The translations under genes were made by a program, and so were the position numbers. The notes under the pieces are model-generated. The model saw only the letters and a list, made by a program, of their open reading frames with translations. It made no database searches and was not told where the DNA came from. A stretch of DNA of 64,000 nucleotides from an uncultured Bacteroidales bacterium (GTDB taxonomy: Bacteria; Bacteroidota; Bacteroidia; Bacteroidales; Paludibacteraceae). The DNA is taken from NCBI GenBank assembly GCA_934728255.1, contig CAKVEC010000003.1, forward strand, positions 62,001 to 126,000, written 5' to 3'. This document shows positions 16,701-24,347 of this stretch, one piece after another (positions within the stretch are counted from its first letter, which is position 1; each line of letters opens with the position of its first letter).

Positions 16701-18769
16701 CTTCTGATGCTACGGGTGCGCTGACTATCACCTACGAGGCGAATAACTACTATGCTACCGACGGCTGGGAGATAGAGGTCAGTTGCCATACGTTGCAACC
16801 GCTGACGCTCGACTCAATCAAAGTACAGGATGTCTCAGCCGCTACGGTGAACCGTGGTAGTGCCGATGTACAGATACTCCGTGTTGCCGTATATGTGTCG
16901 GGCGACCGCGGCAAACTGCCGGTAGAGAACTTCAACGTAGAGACCACACTCGGTGCTGCGGCAGTAAAGGTGTACGGTACAGGTACATCGGATGCCTTCG
17001 GTACTACCTGCCTTGTGGCAACGGCGGATACTATCACTGGTCGTGGTACGTACTACTATTGGATTACGCTCGATGTACCCGCTGCCATGGAAGAGGGAAC
17101 ACAGGTTACCGCCACGCTCAAGAGTGTGGATGTAAACAATACCACCGTCCAACTGAAGAACGCTGTTACGGCTTCCTTTGAGGTTATCGGCGGTATGCAC
17201 GGCACCTACCTCGTCGGTGCAAGCAATGCGGCGAAGTACAAGACCATTCAATCGGCTATCGACGCTTTGCAGAACGGTATTGAGAGTGCGGTAACGTTCC
17301 TTATTGAGCCGGGTACCTATACCGAGTACCTCACCATTCCCGAGATAGACGGCGTATCGGCAGATAATACCATTACTTTCCGCTCACAGACGGGCAACTA
17401 TGAAGATGTGATTGTCAAGTACGACACCTATTCGCCGCAGTCGAGTTTTGCAGGAGACGAAACGCAGGGTATCGTCAATGTGAATGGTGCGGACTATATC
17501 ACGCTGAACAACCTGACACTGACTACCGCCAACGAGAGTTACCATACAGTGGTGCTGGTTCGCAACAAGTCGGAACACGTTACAATAGACAGTTGCTATA
17601 TCTATCGTGCGGAGAACATCGCTTCCACCAATGTGCGTCTGGTATATGCCAATGCCAAAGACGGAACAATGCTGAATAATTACTTCACTTTGAGCAACTC
17701 AACACTGAAGGGTGGTTATGCGGGTGTGAACGTGTCGGGTAACTGGGCGACCAAACAGACGGGTGCGAAGATTATCGGCAACACGTTTGAAGGACAGGGG
17801 GCGCAAGCCATTATCATATCCTTAGGCGAGAGCAATGCGGTAGTGGATGGTAACATTGTCCGCAAGACGGTAGAGAGCAGCAAGAGTGTGTGGTGTATCG
17901 ACCTGCGTCTGTCCGAGGGGGCACAGATAAGCAATAACTATGTGTCTGTTGCTCTGGAATCCACCGCCTGCCACGGTTTCTATATCCGAGACATCAACGC
18001 TACGGAAGACGCACCGGCACATATATACAATAATGTGGTGGATATGACCAATGCGGCTTCGGACAACTCGTATGCGGTTTATTTCAACAAGAGCAGCAAT
18101 AATATCCTCTTTGCCAACAACACCGTACGCACATCGGGTGCAAACGCTTATCCGCTGTATGTACAAAAGTCGAATACAAACTTCCAAATTATCAACAACC
18201 TGCTCTATAGCGAAGACCTGCCTGCCGTATGGCTGCCGAGTGCAAACTACGTGAGCAAGTTCGAGCATAACCTGCTCTATTCGGAAGCCGGCAAGTTCGG
18301 TAAGATTGGTGCAACCGAATACGAAGACATCGCTACATGGCGCACGGCTGTGGGTGGTACAACCGACATCAGTGAGGCAGTAACATTCGAGTCAGAGAAT
18401 GTACTCCGTCCTGTGAACAAGGGCAACCTTGTCAGCGGTGAGGCACTGGCTTTTGTTACTACCGACATCACGGGTCGCATGCGTGCTGCTGTTCCGACTA
18501 TTGGTGCATACGAGTGGTATGATAAGACGAGTACCGGTTGTCAAACCGCCGAGGAAAGCAATATCCGTGTATTCCCCACTATCACCTGTGATATGCTTTG
18601 TGTGAGCGGTGCAGAGGGTGCCGAGGTGCGTGTGCTGAACCTGCAAGGACAGGAGATGATGGGCGTGGTTCTCGGCGCAGAGGTTGAAACGATGAGCGTC
18701 GGTGCGCTGCCGCAAGGTGTGTACCTGTTGGAGGTAAACGGAAACGTATTCCGCTTTATCAAACAATAG
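13769..18769 (+). CDS. B12-riboswitch-controlled giant T9SS surface protein
   Basis: 1,666-aa secreted protein with signal peptide (MKKKSFLLGLLGLLTLIPLG). It has four alternations of a CUB-like domain (recognised by FYDDGG, TFVPT / ATGALT and GW.A.V; starts near residues 25, 330, 615, 890) and a domain like the N-terminal module of BNR-repeat sialidases (LY.TGTS..F.TT...G..., LAEG.NYF.LT.D; near 185, 470, 750, 1015). Residues ~1145-1490 form a right-handed beta-helix (YKTIQSAIDAL, IEPGTYTEYLTIPEI, repeated N-x-asn ladders). The last ~70 residues are a type A T9SS C-terminal domain (ending GVYLLEV...FRFIKQ), so it is exported across the outer membrane and surface-anchored. Function unknown. 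Control by a cobalamin riboswitch suggests a role in capture of corrinoids or in a B12-replaceable process (inference). No B12-binding motif recognised. Confidence 0.88.
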   Translation: MKKKSFLLGLLGLLTLIPLGAHAEDVLMPQWGKQVVTVQSGQTITFYDYKGCYKDGSTTSGFSADAYATTIFKPATDGEKVKIVFEKVVMTTDYYEDDSYASLKIYKGVFDTTSVTYTKYSLDGFPKNANMLEDLTGGTFTNKTYMSSDATGALSVCYHAYTTDWDKQGWKATVTTISSKPMEVKSATADYTNTHAELYVGEQNVILGGVRIVSEGLGDADALTSLSFSLNGTIFDAAQLRLYQTDKNSVAGLIPVATTPAKNGDTYTFALNQTLNTGTDCFYIAGDMQTKTPIGATSTLTITGIATKNGFTTLTAATAKEQKVTEVRMQNNSHLYVYVSGDMPFYDDGGVDGKISKNFSGYVTFLPSTEGKKVQIDMHDISIFYTKSAAGFGRADVLAFYNGTTANADSLIYKLEIDGGKLDNYTLKSTADNGALTVFLSSQTPSDYYQGSGFEAVVSEFSAVPMTMASSVVTKQTGKVAGCASDVQAMRFCLTTENTEPALQPTLLHFNTGNTYERIDSATLYFTGTSNIFATTRKVGKVAVTANEFTIPASGISLAEGDNYFFLTYDVACNVQNKQTIAANITQVDFSNNTSYKDFSNSADVLTIDNTYYSVCGEKTIYVYNEWTFTHTPQDAYSTSYKAEDCNQITTFVPTTEGHVIQMEFSDFAVSYNSYSKATFRIYAGQGTAGELLWEADKDNCATGPGLVRSTSEDGALTIVFNANTEYRTYVGAGKGWHATVSEYLPKPMAIETTTLTALSSDALTRGQKNAALLGLNITTTGDLTPLGVKTITVTLSECAAAVDSLLLLQGTDVVARAEVKGTEVTLPVNATLAEGNNAYTLAANIATDAPIGTEVSVQSVQIAVGEATLTPDVPANKRTVRNMYLLQSGSGQRVEVDNTTLSFYDDGGADNKVSLGLKGTVTFVPTVPNSAIQLKFKQWALNGADNFYVYYGENTKDKADVSLSYYTKDIENLTIISSDATGALTITYEANNYYATDGWEIEVSCHTLQPLTLDSIKVQDVSAATVNRGSADVQILRVAVYVSGDRGKLPVENFNVETTLGAAAVKVYGTGTSDAFGTTCLVATADTITGRGTYYYWITLDVPAAMEEGTQVTATLKSVDVNNTTVQLKNAVTASFEVIGGMHGTYLVGASNAAKYKTIQSAIDALQNGIESAVTFLIEPGTYTEYLTIPEIDGVSADNTITFRSQTGNYEDVIVKYDTYSPQSSFAGDETQGIVNVNGADYITLNNLTLTTANESYHTVVLVRNKSEHVTIDSCYIYRAENIASTNVRLVYANAKDGTMLNNYFTLSNSTLKGGYAGVNVSGNWATKQTGAKIIGNTFEGQGAQAIIISLGESNAVVDGNIVRKTVESSKSVWCIDLRLSEGAQISNNYVSVALESTACHGFYIRDINATEDAPAHIYNNVVDMTNAASDNSYAVYFNKSSNNILFANNTVRTSGANAYPLYVQKSNTNFQIINNLLYSEDLPAVWLPSANYVSKFEHNLLYSEAGKFGKIGATEYEDIATWRTAVGGTTDISEAVTFESENVLRPVNKGNLVSGEALAFVTTDITGRMRAAVPTIGAYEWYDKTSTGCQTAEESNIRVFPTITCDMLCVSGAEGAEVRVLNLQGQEMMGVVLGAEVETMSVGALPQGVYLLEVNGNVFRFIKQ

Positions 18770-18841
18770 AATATATATAGAGAGTCAAGGTCGCAATACG
18801 GTTTGCTGCCATGAGCCGAATGTCCGGCCTTGACTAAACCC

Positions 18842-18880
18842 AAGAGACTGCCTGATAAAAATCCGGCAGTCTCTTTGTGT
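18842..18880 (+). terminator. Terminator after the B12-regulated gene
   Basis: AAGAGACTGCC (18842-18852) pairs perfectly with GGCAGTCTCTT (18865-18875), followed by TGTGT. AGACTGCCTG family. Confidence 0.75.
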
Positions 18881-18976
18881 ATAATCCGCTATAGGTGAGA
18901 CAGTTAGTTCGATTATTAAGTAAATGATCAAAGAAAATATATACATAACTGCTTGAAATACAAGCAAAAACCGCCT

Positions 18977-19009
18977 AATCACATACGAATCACATACGAA
19001 TCACATACA
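18977..19009. repeat. 11-bp tandem array AATCACATACG x3
   Basis: Units at 18977, 18988 and 18999 (last one AATCACATACA). Lies in the 339-bp gap between two convergent genes, which otherwise holds two terminators. Confidence 0.92.
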
Positions 19010-19052
19010 CCTGATAGTATAAGGACAAGGAAGGATACTGCCGGGAAAATAC

Positions 19053-19092
19053 AACAAGGAGACTGCCTGTGTGGATAGACAGTCTCCTTGTT
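19053..19092. terminator. Bidirectional terminator for the amylase gene
   Basis: AACAAGGAGACTG (19053-19065) pairs perfectly with CAGTCTCCTTGTT (19080-19092). Reads as a terminator for the minus-strand amylase ending at 19109. Confidence 0.75.
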
Positions 19093-19108
19093 ATTTGTAT
19101 GTACTGAT

Positions 19109-21481
19109 TTATTGCAGCAGGAACTTATGCCCGTTTTGTATGACAATGCCACGGTATGCGGCGTCCACGGGCATACCGAGGATGTTGTACATCGGTGCGT
19201 TGCGGTCGAGTTTTGCGGGCGTGTATTCCGTTTCGTCAAGGGCGGTATAGATACAATCGGGCTGTAGTTTCTCTGCGCCTGCCGACCATACATAGCATAC
19301 GTCTTCGTCCGTCCACAGGTCGGAGGTCTGTTCTTTTCCGCTGCCACCGTTGAAGATAAAGTTCACTTCTTTTATGGTGGCATCGAACTGATAGAAATAG
19401 AACCCGTTGGTGTTTTGCTGTGTCAGTTCCGTCCCAGGCCATTTGCCAAGAATAGCCGTACTGCTTCCTGTCCACGCATAGAGATACACTTTCGCCCACG
19501 AAGCGGGCTTGTAGAACGATACCGTGATCGGTGTGGTCTGTGGCTCTTTGCGGGTATAGGTGTAGGTCTGTACAGCGGTCTCGGTGTTTGTCGTCTTGGC
19601 ATATGCCATCAGGGTGGTGGTGTTGTTGATCGTGAACGACACCTCGCTTCCGCCTGCAATACGGGTGGTGGAGGTTTTCGGGTCGGTACCGTCAATGGTA
19701 TAGTATATCTCTGCCGTCTCGGTGCCGCCGATGGTCTTCATTTCTATTTGGAGCGTCTCTGTCTTGAAGGTGGTGCTGCCGGGGGTAACGACCAACTTGG
19801 GAGCCACTGCCTGTGTGGTCCGTATCCATATAGCATACCCCTCGCCCGCTGCGGCTTTGGTGTAGCCCGCTTGCGAAGCCGATACGCGGTTGCCAAGTTC
19901 GAGAATGAGTGTGCCGTTCTTGCCTGTTACCGTCGCGCGGTAGCCGCTTGCGTCGCCCTCGTCGGATACACTGCTCTCCGAGTGTACGCCTGCCGTCTTG
20001 CGTGCCAGCACCATAGGTGCGATGGCATCTTTATACTCTTTCCAGTGCGGGTAGAAGACGCATGGTACACCCGGCATCGAGAGGATAAACGCATTGGCTT
20101 GCAGCACTTTCGCCTTCATCGCCGCCGTCATGGAGTTCCCCTTGCCACCGAACTCGTTGTTGTCGCGCTGGTAGGTGTCGTGGCTGTCCACAAACGTTAC
20201 GGCGTATTTGCCTTTGCCTAAACCCAATAAACCGGGAGCCTTGCAGCCCGAGTAGTTGCCTGCGGCAAGCGAATTGTTGAACGCATCGTATTTCGTACCG
20301 AAATCGAAAGTCAGCGTGTTGCACCCTGCATCCTGTATGCGGCTCCAGAGGGTGTTCTTGTTGCCGTCCCAGTATTCCATTACCGAGAAATAGTTGCCGG
20401 CGGCGCGGTTGTATTCGTTGATGTGCGAGTTGTGGAAACCCTTGCAGTAGTCGTACCGCCAGCCGTCGTACTGCATCTCGTTTTTCATCCATTGCAGGTA
20501 GGCGCAGAACATCTTGCGCACCGAGGCGTTTTGGTGGTCCCAGTCGCGAGCGGCGGCGTAGTTCGCCTCGCTGTCGTAGCCGTCGTCGGCGGCTCCTGTG
20601 GCTTTGCCCTTGCAGGTACCCGCCTTGCTGTCGCTGTTCATCTCGTCGGTCTTGCATATCCATGACGCATCGGGGCTGAACGAACCGTATTTGCCGAAGT
20701 CCTCCTGATAAAAATCGCACCAACTCGATTTGTTGTCGGTGTGGTTGATGACGATGTCGGCTATCACTTTTGCGCCTCCTGCGTGCAGGTTCGCGATGAG
20801 GGTCTCGAGGTCGGCACGGCTGCCCCATGCGGAGTTCTGGTTGCAGTACTGCGCAGGGTGGTAGCCTACGCCCGATGCTTTAGCCGAGGGTGGCAGCCAT
20901 ACGAGGTCGAAATAGGCGGCTATCTCGCCCGACTCTGCCGACAGGTTCTGCCAGCGGGTGCTGCCGTGCTTCAGTCCGCTTGTTTTGTAGGAGTCCCAGT
21001 AGAATGCCTGCAGCATCACATCCGTGCACTGCGAGGGCACCGAGGTGGAGTAGGTAACCGGTTCTTCGGGATCAGGGGTAGGGTCGGGTGTGTCCGGGTT
21101 CTCGGGCGTGCTGCCGCAGTCTGTGCCCGTTTCGATATACCACATATCATCGTTGTACTTCATCTTGATATAGACGTCATACGTGCCGGCGGTGTTGCAG
21201 GTCAGTCCGGTGGCAGAGGCGTTGAACGCGGTATGCGCCCCGTACGGGTCGAGGGCGGCAATCGCCCATGCAGTGGCGCTGCCTTGGTCGTAGCAGGTCA
21301 GTACATCGCCCGCTTGAAGAGCCACGCAGGCGGCTTTGTACTGGGTGCGTCCCTGCATATCCGCCTCGCTCACGGCGGTGGCGGGATAGTCGGTCGTGCC
21401 GTTGATACGCACAAAATACGGTTCCGCCCATACCGATATGCACAATACGAGCGTAAAAAAGAATAGGTAAATTTTCTTCAT
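19109..21481 (-). CDS. Secreted GH13 alpha-amylase with starch-binding modules
   Basis: 790-aa exported alpha-amylase that cleaves alpha-1,4-glucans. The start at 21481 is chosen for its signal peptide (MKKIYLFFFTLVLCISVWA); 14 further codons upstream lack signal features. Domains: an N-terminal beta module (~20-130), a short Pro/Asp/Glu linker, then the catalytic barrel with the four GH13 regions: DIVINH (~245), GWRYDYCKGF (~339, Asp nucleophile), VMEYWDGN (~368, acid/base Glu) and FVDSHDTY (~433). C-terminal to the barrel are a chitobiase/FN3-like module (~590-660, IYYTIDGTDP) and a CBM26-like starch-binding module (~670-740, KVYLYAWTGS...WPGTEL). The last residues (APMYNILGMPVD..YRGIVIQNGHKFL) are a Bacteroidales tail, a possible sorting signal. 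Own promoter. Confidence 0.95.
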   Translation of the reverse strand: MKKIYLFFFTLVLCISVWAEPYFVRINGTTDYPATAVSEADMQGRTQYKAACVALQAGDVLTCYDQGSATAWAIAALDPYGAHTAFNASATGLTCNTAGTYDVYIKMKYNDDMWYIETGTDCGSTPENPDTPDPTPDPEEPVTYSTSVPSQCTDVMLQAFYWDSYKTSGLKHGSTRWQNLSAESGEIAAYFDLVWLPPSAKASGVGYHPAQYCNQNSAWGSRADLETLIANLHAGGAKVIADIVINHTDNKSSWCDFYQEDFGKYGSFSPDASWICKTDEMNSDSKAGTCKGKATGAADDGYDSEANYAAARDWDHQNASVRKMFCAYLQWMKNEMQYDGWRYDYCKGFHNSHINEYNRAAGNYFSVMEYWDGNKNTLWSRIQDAGCNTLTFDFGTKYDAFNNSLAAGNYSGCKAPGLLGLGKGKYAVTFVDSHDTYQRDNNEFGGKGNSMTAAMKAKVLQANAFILSMPGVPCVFYPHWKEYKDAIAPMVLARKTAGVHSESSVSDEGDASGYRATVTGKNGTLILELGNRVSASQAGYTKAAAGEGYAIWIRTTQAVAPKLVVTPGSTTFKTETLQIEMKTIGGTETAEIYYTIDGTDPKTSTTRIAGGSEVSFTINNTTTLMAYAKTTNTETAVQTYTYTRKEPQTTPITVSFYKPASWAKVYLYAWTGSSTAILGKWPGTELTQQNTNGFYFYQFDATIKEVNFIFNGGSGKEQTSDLWTDEDVCYVWSAGAEKLQPDCIYTALDETEYTPAKLDRNAPMYNILGMPVDAAYRGIVIQNGHKFLLQ

Positions 21482-21532
21482 CGAAAAGATTACATCTAAG
21501 GTTAATATACAAAAATAATTCAAAAAACGCTA

Positions 21533-21564
21533 CAAAGGTAGTATATTCCCCAAATATACACAAG
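21533..21564 (-). promoter_or_regulatory. Promoter of the amylase gene
   Basis: On the minus strand: CTTG (21564-21561), 20 bases, TACCTTTG (21540-21533), about 50 bp before the start codon. Confidence 0.65.
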
Positions 21565-21676
21565 ATAATGATACAATTTTGTATTGGGTATGGTAAAAAA
21601 TACCTATTTTAGGGTATAGTCTGCCGGTGCGCAACGGTATAGTTCTTGCTTTTATTTTTGTTAGGTCTTTATTGGA

Positions 21677-23791
21677 ATGTTTATGCAGAAATATATCAAA
21701 GATATTGCTTTTTCGTTGATGGGAGTGATAGCCGTGTTGCTTGTGAGTGCCACCATAGTGGAGAAATTGTGCGGTACGGAGACGGCAGTACGCTATTTTT
21801 ATACCGCCCCCTGGACAATTGCGCTGTGGGCGTTGGCGGTGCTGTTCGGCGGATGGTATGTCATTGCGGCTTTCCGCAGCGGCGGAATGCGTTGGTCGGT
21901 GTTCGGCATCCATCTGGCGTTTGTGGTGATTCTGCTCGGGGCGATGCTTACCCATACCTTCGGCATCGAGGGGGCTGTACCTCTCCGCATAGGCGATAGT
22001 ACCCGTACATATTTCACCCGCGAGGGAACAGAGAAAACACTGCCGTTTACGGTTACTTTGGACGATTTCCAAGTGCAGTACTATGCCGGTACCGCTACCC
22101 CGGAGGATTACTTGAGCCGTATCTCTGTCCGCTCGGCGGACGAAACCGCCACGGCGGAACTGTCTATGAATCATATCTTCCGCTACCGCGGGTGGCGGTT
22201 CTACCAGTCGTCTTACGACGAGGATGCAGGCGGTTGTACACTGCTGCTGACCCATGACCCCGCCGGCATAGCCATGACCTACTCGGGCTATATCCTCCTG
22301 CTGGTCAGTATGCTGCTGTATCTGTTTGTCCCGAAAAAGGCTTGTAGGGTTTTTAAGGGGGGCAAGGCTACAGCGGTGTTTGTTTTGCTTTGTGCTTTGC
22401 CACTGTCGGCTGCGGCTGCCCCCAAGACGCTGCAACGCCCGGTGGCGGAGACTTTCGGCAACCTCTATGTGGAATACAACGGGCGCATCTGCCCGATGTC
22501 GGTGCTGGCGAATGATGTATGCACCAAACTCTACGGGCATAACTATTACCGTGCCGAAGACGGCACCCGCTACACGGCAGAGCAGGTGCTGACGGGTATC
22601 TTGTTTTACTACGATGACTGGGCGCAGGTGCCGCGTAAGCAGTCGCGCAAACCGCAGCAGAACCGTGAACGCGAGATGGTTTTCCGTATGGTGGCGGGCG
22701 GTTCGCTGCTGAAGATTTGGCCTTCTGCGCACGGCTGGTGCGACATCAATTCGGCAGGAACGGCGGACAGCCTGTCGCACGACGAGTGGAATTTCCGAAT
22801 GTATGCTTTGCAGTATGTAGCATACGACCTGATGCATGGGCAGAATATCGAAGCCAACGAGACTCTGAAAAAGATACGTCTCTACCAGCAGAAATATGTC
22901 GGTGCGGACAGCCTCCCTACGGAAGCGCATTTCCGTGCCGAGCAACGCTGGGCGGCGTTCCCCTATACAAAGCCGTTGGCGATGGTTACTATCACTTTGG
23001 GACTGCTGTTCTTCCTAGTTTATTGCATTGCGCAGGGGCGCGGAAAGGCTCTTCCCTATTGGTGGCGGATACTGAATACGATATGCTTGGCTGTAATATG
23101 GCTTTTCCTTACGGCTATGCTGATATGGCGATGGTACGTCAGCGGGCATGTCCCTCTCTCCAACGGACACGAGACCATGCAGTCTTTGGCGTGGTTCATT
23201 ATGCTATTAGGGTTGATTTCCGATCTCCCCAACCCCTCCAAAGGAGGGGCTGATAGAGCATCTGTGAACCCCCTCTCTGAGGGGGTAGGGGGAGTCTTGC
23301 TACTTGCCTCTATGCCCCTCCTCGTCAGTATGATGTCTGCCTCCAATCCGCAGATCACCCACTTGATGCCAGTCTTGCAGTCGCCGCTGCTGAGTCTGCA
23401 CGTAAGTATCATTATGCTCAGTTACGCCCTCTTGGCGTTTGTGATGCTCAATAGCGTTGTGGCATTGTGCGGCAAGGCGGAGCGGCAGCAACGACTGATG
23501 TGTTTTTCCCGCACGCTCCTGCGCCCTGCTGTGTGCTGCTTGGCTGTCGGAATATTCCTCGGTGCGGTATGGGCGAATGTGTCGTGGGGACGCTATTGGG
23601 GCTGGGACCCGAAAGAGGTCTGGGCGTTGATTACGCTGCTCGTCTATGCCGCTCCGCTGCATGCGCAGTCGCTGCCGTTCTTCCGTCGTCCGCGCGTGTT
23701 CCATATCTATTGCCTGCTGGCGTTCCTCTCCGTGCTGTTCACCTATTTCGGGGTAAATTTCCTCCTCGGCGGCTTGCACGCCTACGCATAA
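21677..23791 (+). CDS. ccsBA: Cytochrome c synthetase, ResB-CcsA fusion
   Basis: 704-aa inner-membrane protein of system II cytochrome c maturation, which carries heme across the membrane and joins it to CXXCH motifs. The N-terminal ~220 residues are ResB-like (membrane helices, a periplasmic domain with YRGWRFYQSSYD). The C-terminal ~300 residues are CcsA-like, with the heme-handling Trp-rich WWD-type motif WGRYWGWDPKEVWALITLL. Large periplasmic segments separate the two, as in other Bacteroidetes fusions. Near residue 515 an insertion reading NPSKGGADRASVNPLSEGVGG, coded by two back-to-back palindromes (23233-23300), replaces a short loop before NPQITHLMPVLQS. The frame is intact. Terminator at 23807. 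Confidence 0.93.
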   Translation: MFMQKYIKDIAFSLMGVIAVLLVSATIVEKLCGTETAVRYFYTAPWTIALWALAVLFGGWYVIAAFRSGGMRWSVFGIHLAFVVILLGAMLTHTFGIEGAVPLRIGDSTRTYFTREGTEKTLPFTVTLDDFQVQYYAGTATPEDYLSRISVRSADETATAELSMNHIFRYRGWRFYQSSYDEDAGGCTLLLTHDPAGIAMTYSGYILLLVSMLLYLFVPKKACRVFKGGKATAVFVLLCALPLSAAAAPKTLQRPVAETFGNLYVEYNGRICPMSVLANDVCTKLYGHNYYRAEDGTRYTAEQVLTGILFYYDDWAQVPRKQSRKPQQNREREMVFRMVAGGSLLKIWPSAHGWCDINSAGTADSLSHDEWNFRMYALQYVAYDLMHGQNIEANETLKKIRLYQQKYVGADSLPTEAHFRAEQRWAAFPYTKPLAMVTITLGLLFFLVYCIAQGRGKALPYWWRILNTICLAVIWLFLTAMLIWRWYVSGHVPLSNGHETMQSLAWFIMLLGLISDLPNPSKGGADRASVNPLSEGVGGVLLLASMPLLVSMMSASNPQITHLMPVLQSPLLSLHVSIIMLSYALLAFVMLNSVVALCGKAERQQRLMCFSRTLLRPAVCCLAVGIFLGAVWANVSWGRYWGWDPKEVWALITLLVYAAPLHAQSLPFFRRPRVFHIYCLLAFLSVLFTYFGVNFLLGGLHAYA
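23233..23300. repeat. Two in-frame palindromes inside ccsBA
   Basis: CCCCTCC-AAA-GGAGGGG (23233-23249) and CCCCCTC-TCT-GAGGGGG (23269-23285) followed by TAGGGGGA. Coding in frame for an extra ~21 residues. Related to 6282 and 27864. Confidence 0.85.
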
Positions 23792-23806
23792 CAAACAATA
23801 GAAACA

Positions 23807-23847
23807 TACAAAGAGGCTGCCTGTACTTGTCAGGCAGTCTCTTTGTA
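23807..23847. terminator. Bidirectional terminator, AGGCTGCCTG family
   Basis: TACAAAGAGGCTGCCTG (23807-23823) pairs with CAGGCAGTCTCTTTGTA (23831-23847), 17 bp with one G-T pair. Lies between convergent ccsBA and the DUF4625 gene. Confidence 0.88.
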
Positions 23848-23870
23848 TATCACATCCTTTTTTAGGGGTG

Positions 23871-24335
23871 TTATTCATCGTGATGATGATGCTCTGCATC
23901 GGGCGAGAGGACGATGTTACGCGCCACGTACGACTGGTTGCCGGCAGCGTCGGTGCAATACACCATCAGATGGTAGTCGCCCGCTTTGGCATTGGCAGGG
24001 ATGACTACATCGTGCGAGTGGATGTGCTGGTTGCGCCCCGAAATCTCGTACGACTGCTTGAAATAGAACACCACACTGTCCTCGGCAGCACGTGCGGGAG
24101 CCTTATGCCCGTGGTGGTCGAAGTTGTTGTGCACCTCCACCATATAACCTGCCAACGCTACATCGTCGGACAAGTCCATCTCAAGGTGCATACTCTCGCC
24201 GGTCCGCACTTCCTCGCCCTCTTCGGGTTCGGACAGCGAGATAACCGGTTTGGTGGTGTCGGCGTCTTGCTTTTCACAACCGATGAACACTAAGCACGTA
24301 AGTGCCAGAACGGAAACAAAAACATTTGTTTTCAT
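23871..24335 (-). CDS. DUF4625 lipoprotein with His-rich tail
   Basis: 154-aa lipoprotein (lipobox near VFIGC, Cys ~20). The mature part is one immunoglobulin-like DUF4625 domain (PVISLSEPEEGEEV ... HLEMDLSDDVALAGYMVEVHN ... GDYHLMVYCTDAAGNQS). It carries several His clusters: HNNFDHHGHK in the middle, HIHSHD, and a terminal HHHHDE. This strongly suggests metal binding (inference). It starts 12 bp after the TonB receptor stop and is last in a three-gene operon, consistent with a surface or periplasmic accessory of metal uptake. Confidence 0.87.
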   Translation of the reverse strand: MKTNVFVSVLALTCLVFIGCEKQDADTTKPVISLSEPEEGEEVRTGESMHLEMDLSDDVALAGYMVEVHNNFDHHGHKAPARAAEDSVVFYFKQSYEISGRNQHIHSHDVVIPANAKAGDYHLMVYCTDAAGNQSYVARNIVLSPDAEHHHHDE

Positions 24336-24347
24336 AATGATAAATAA

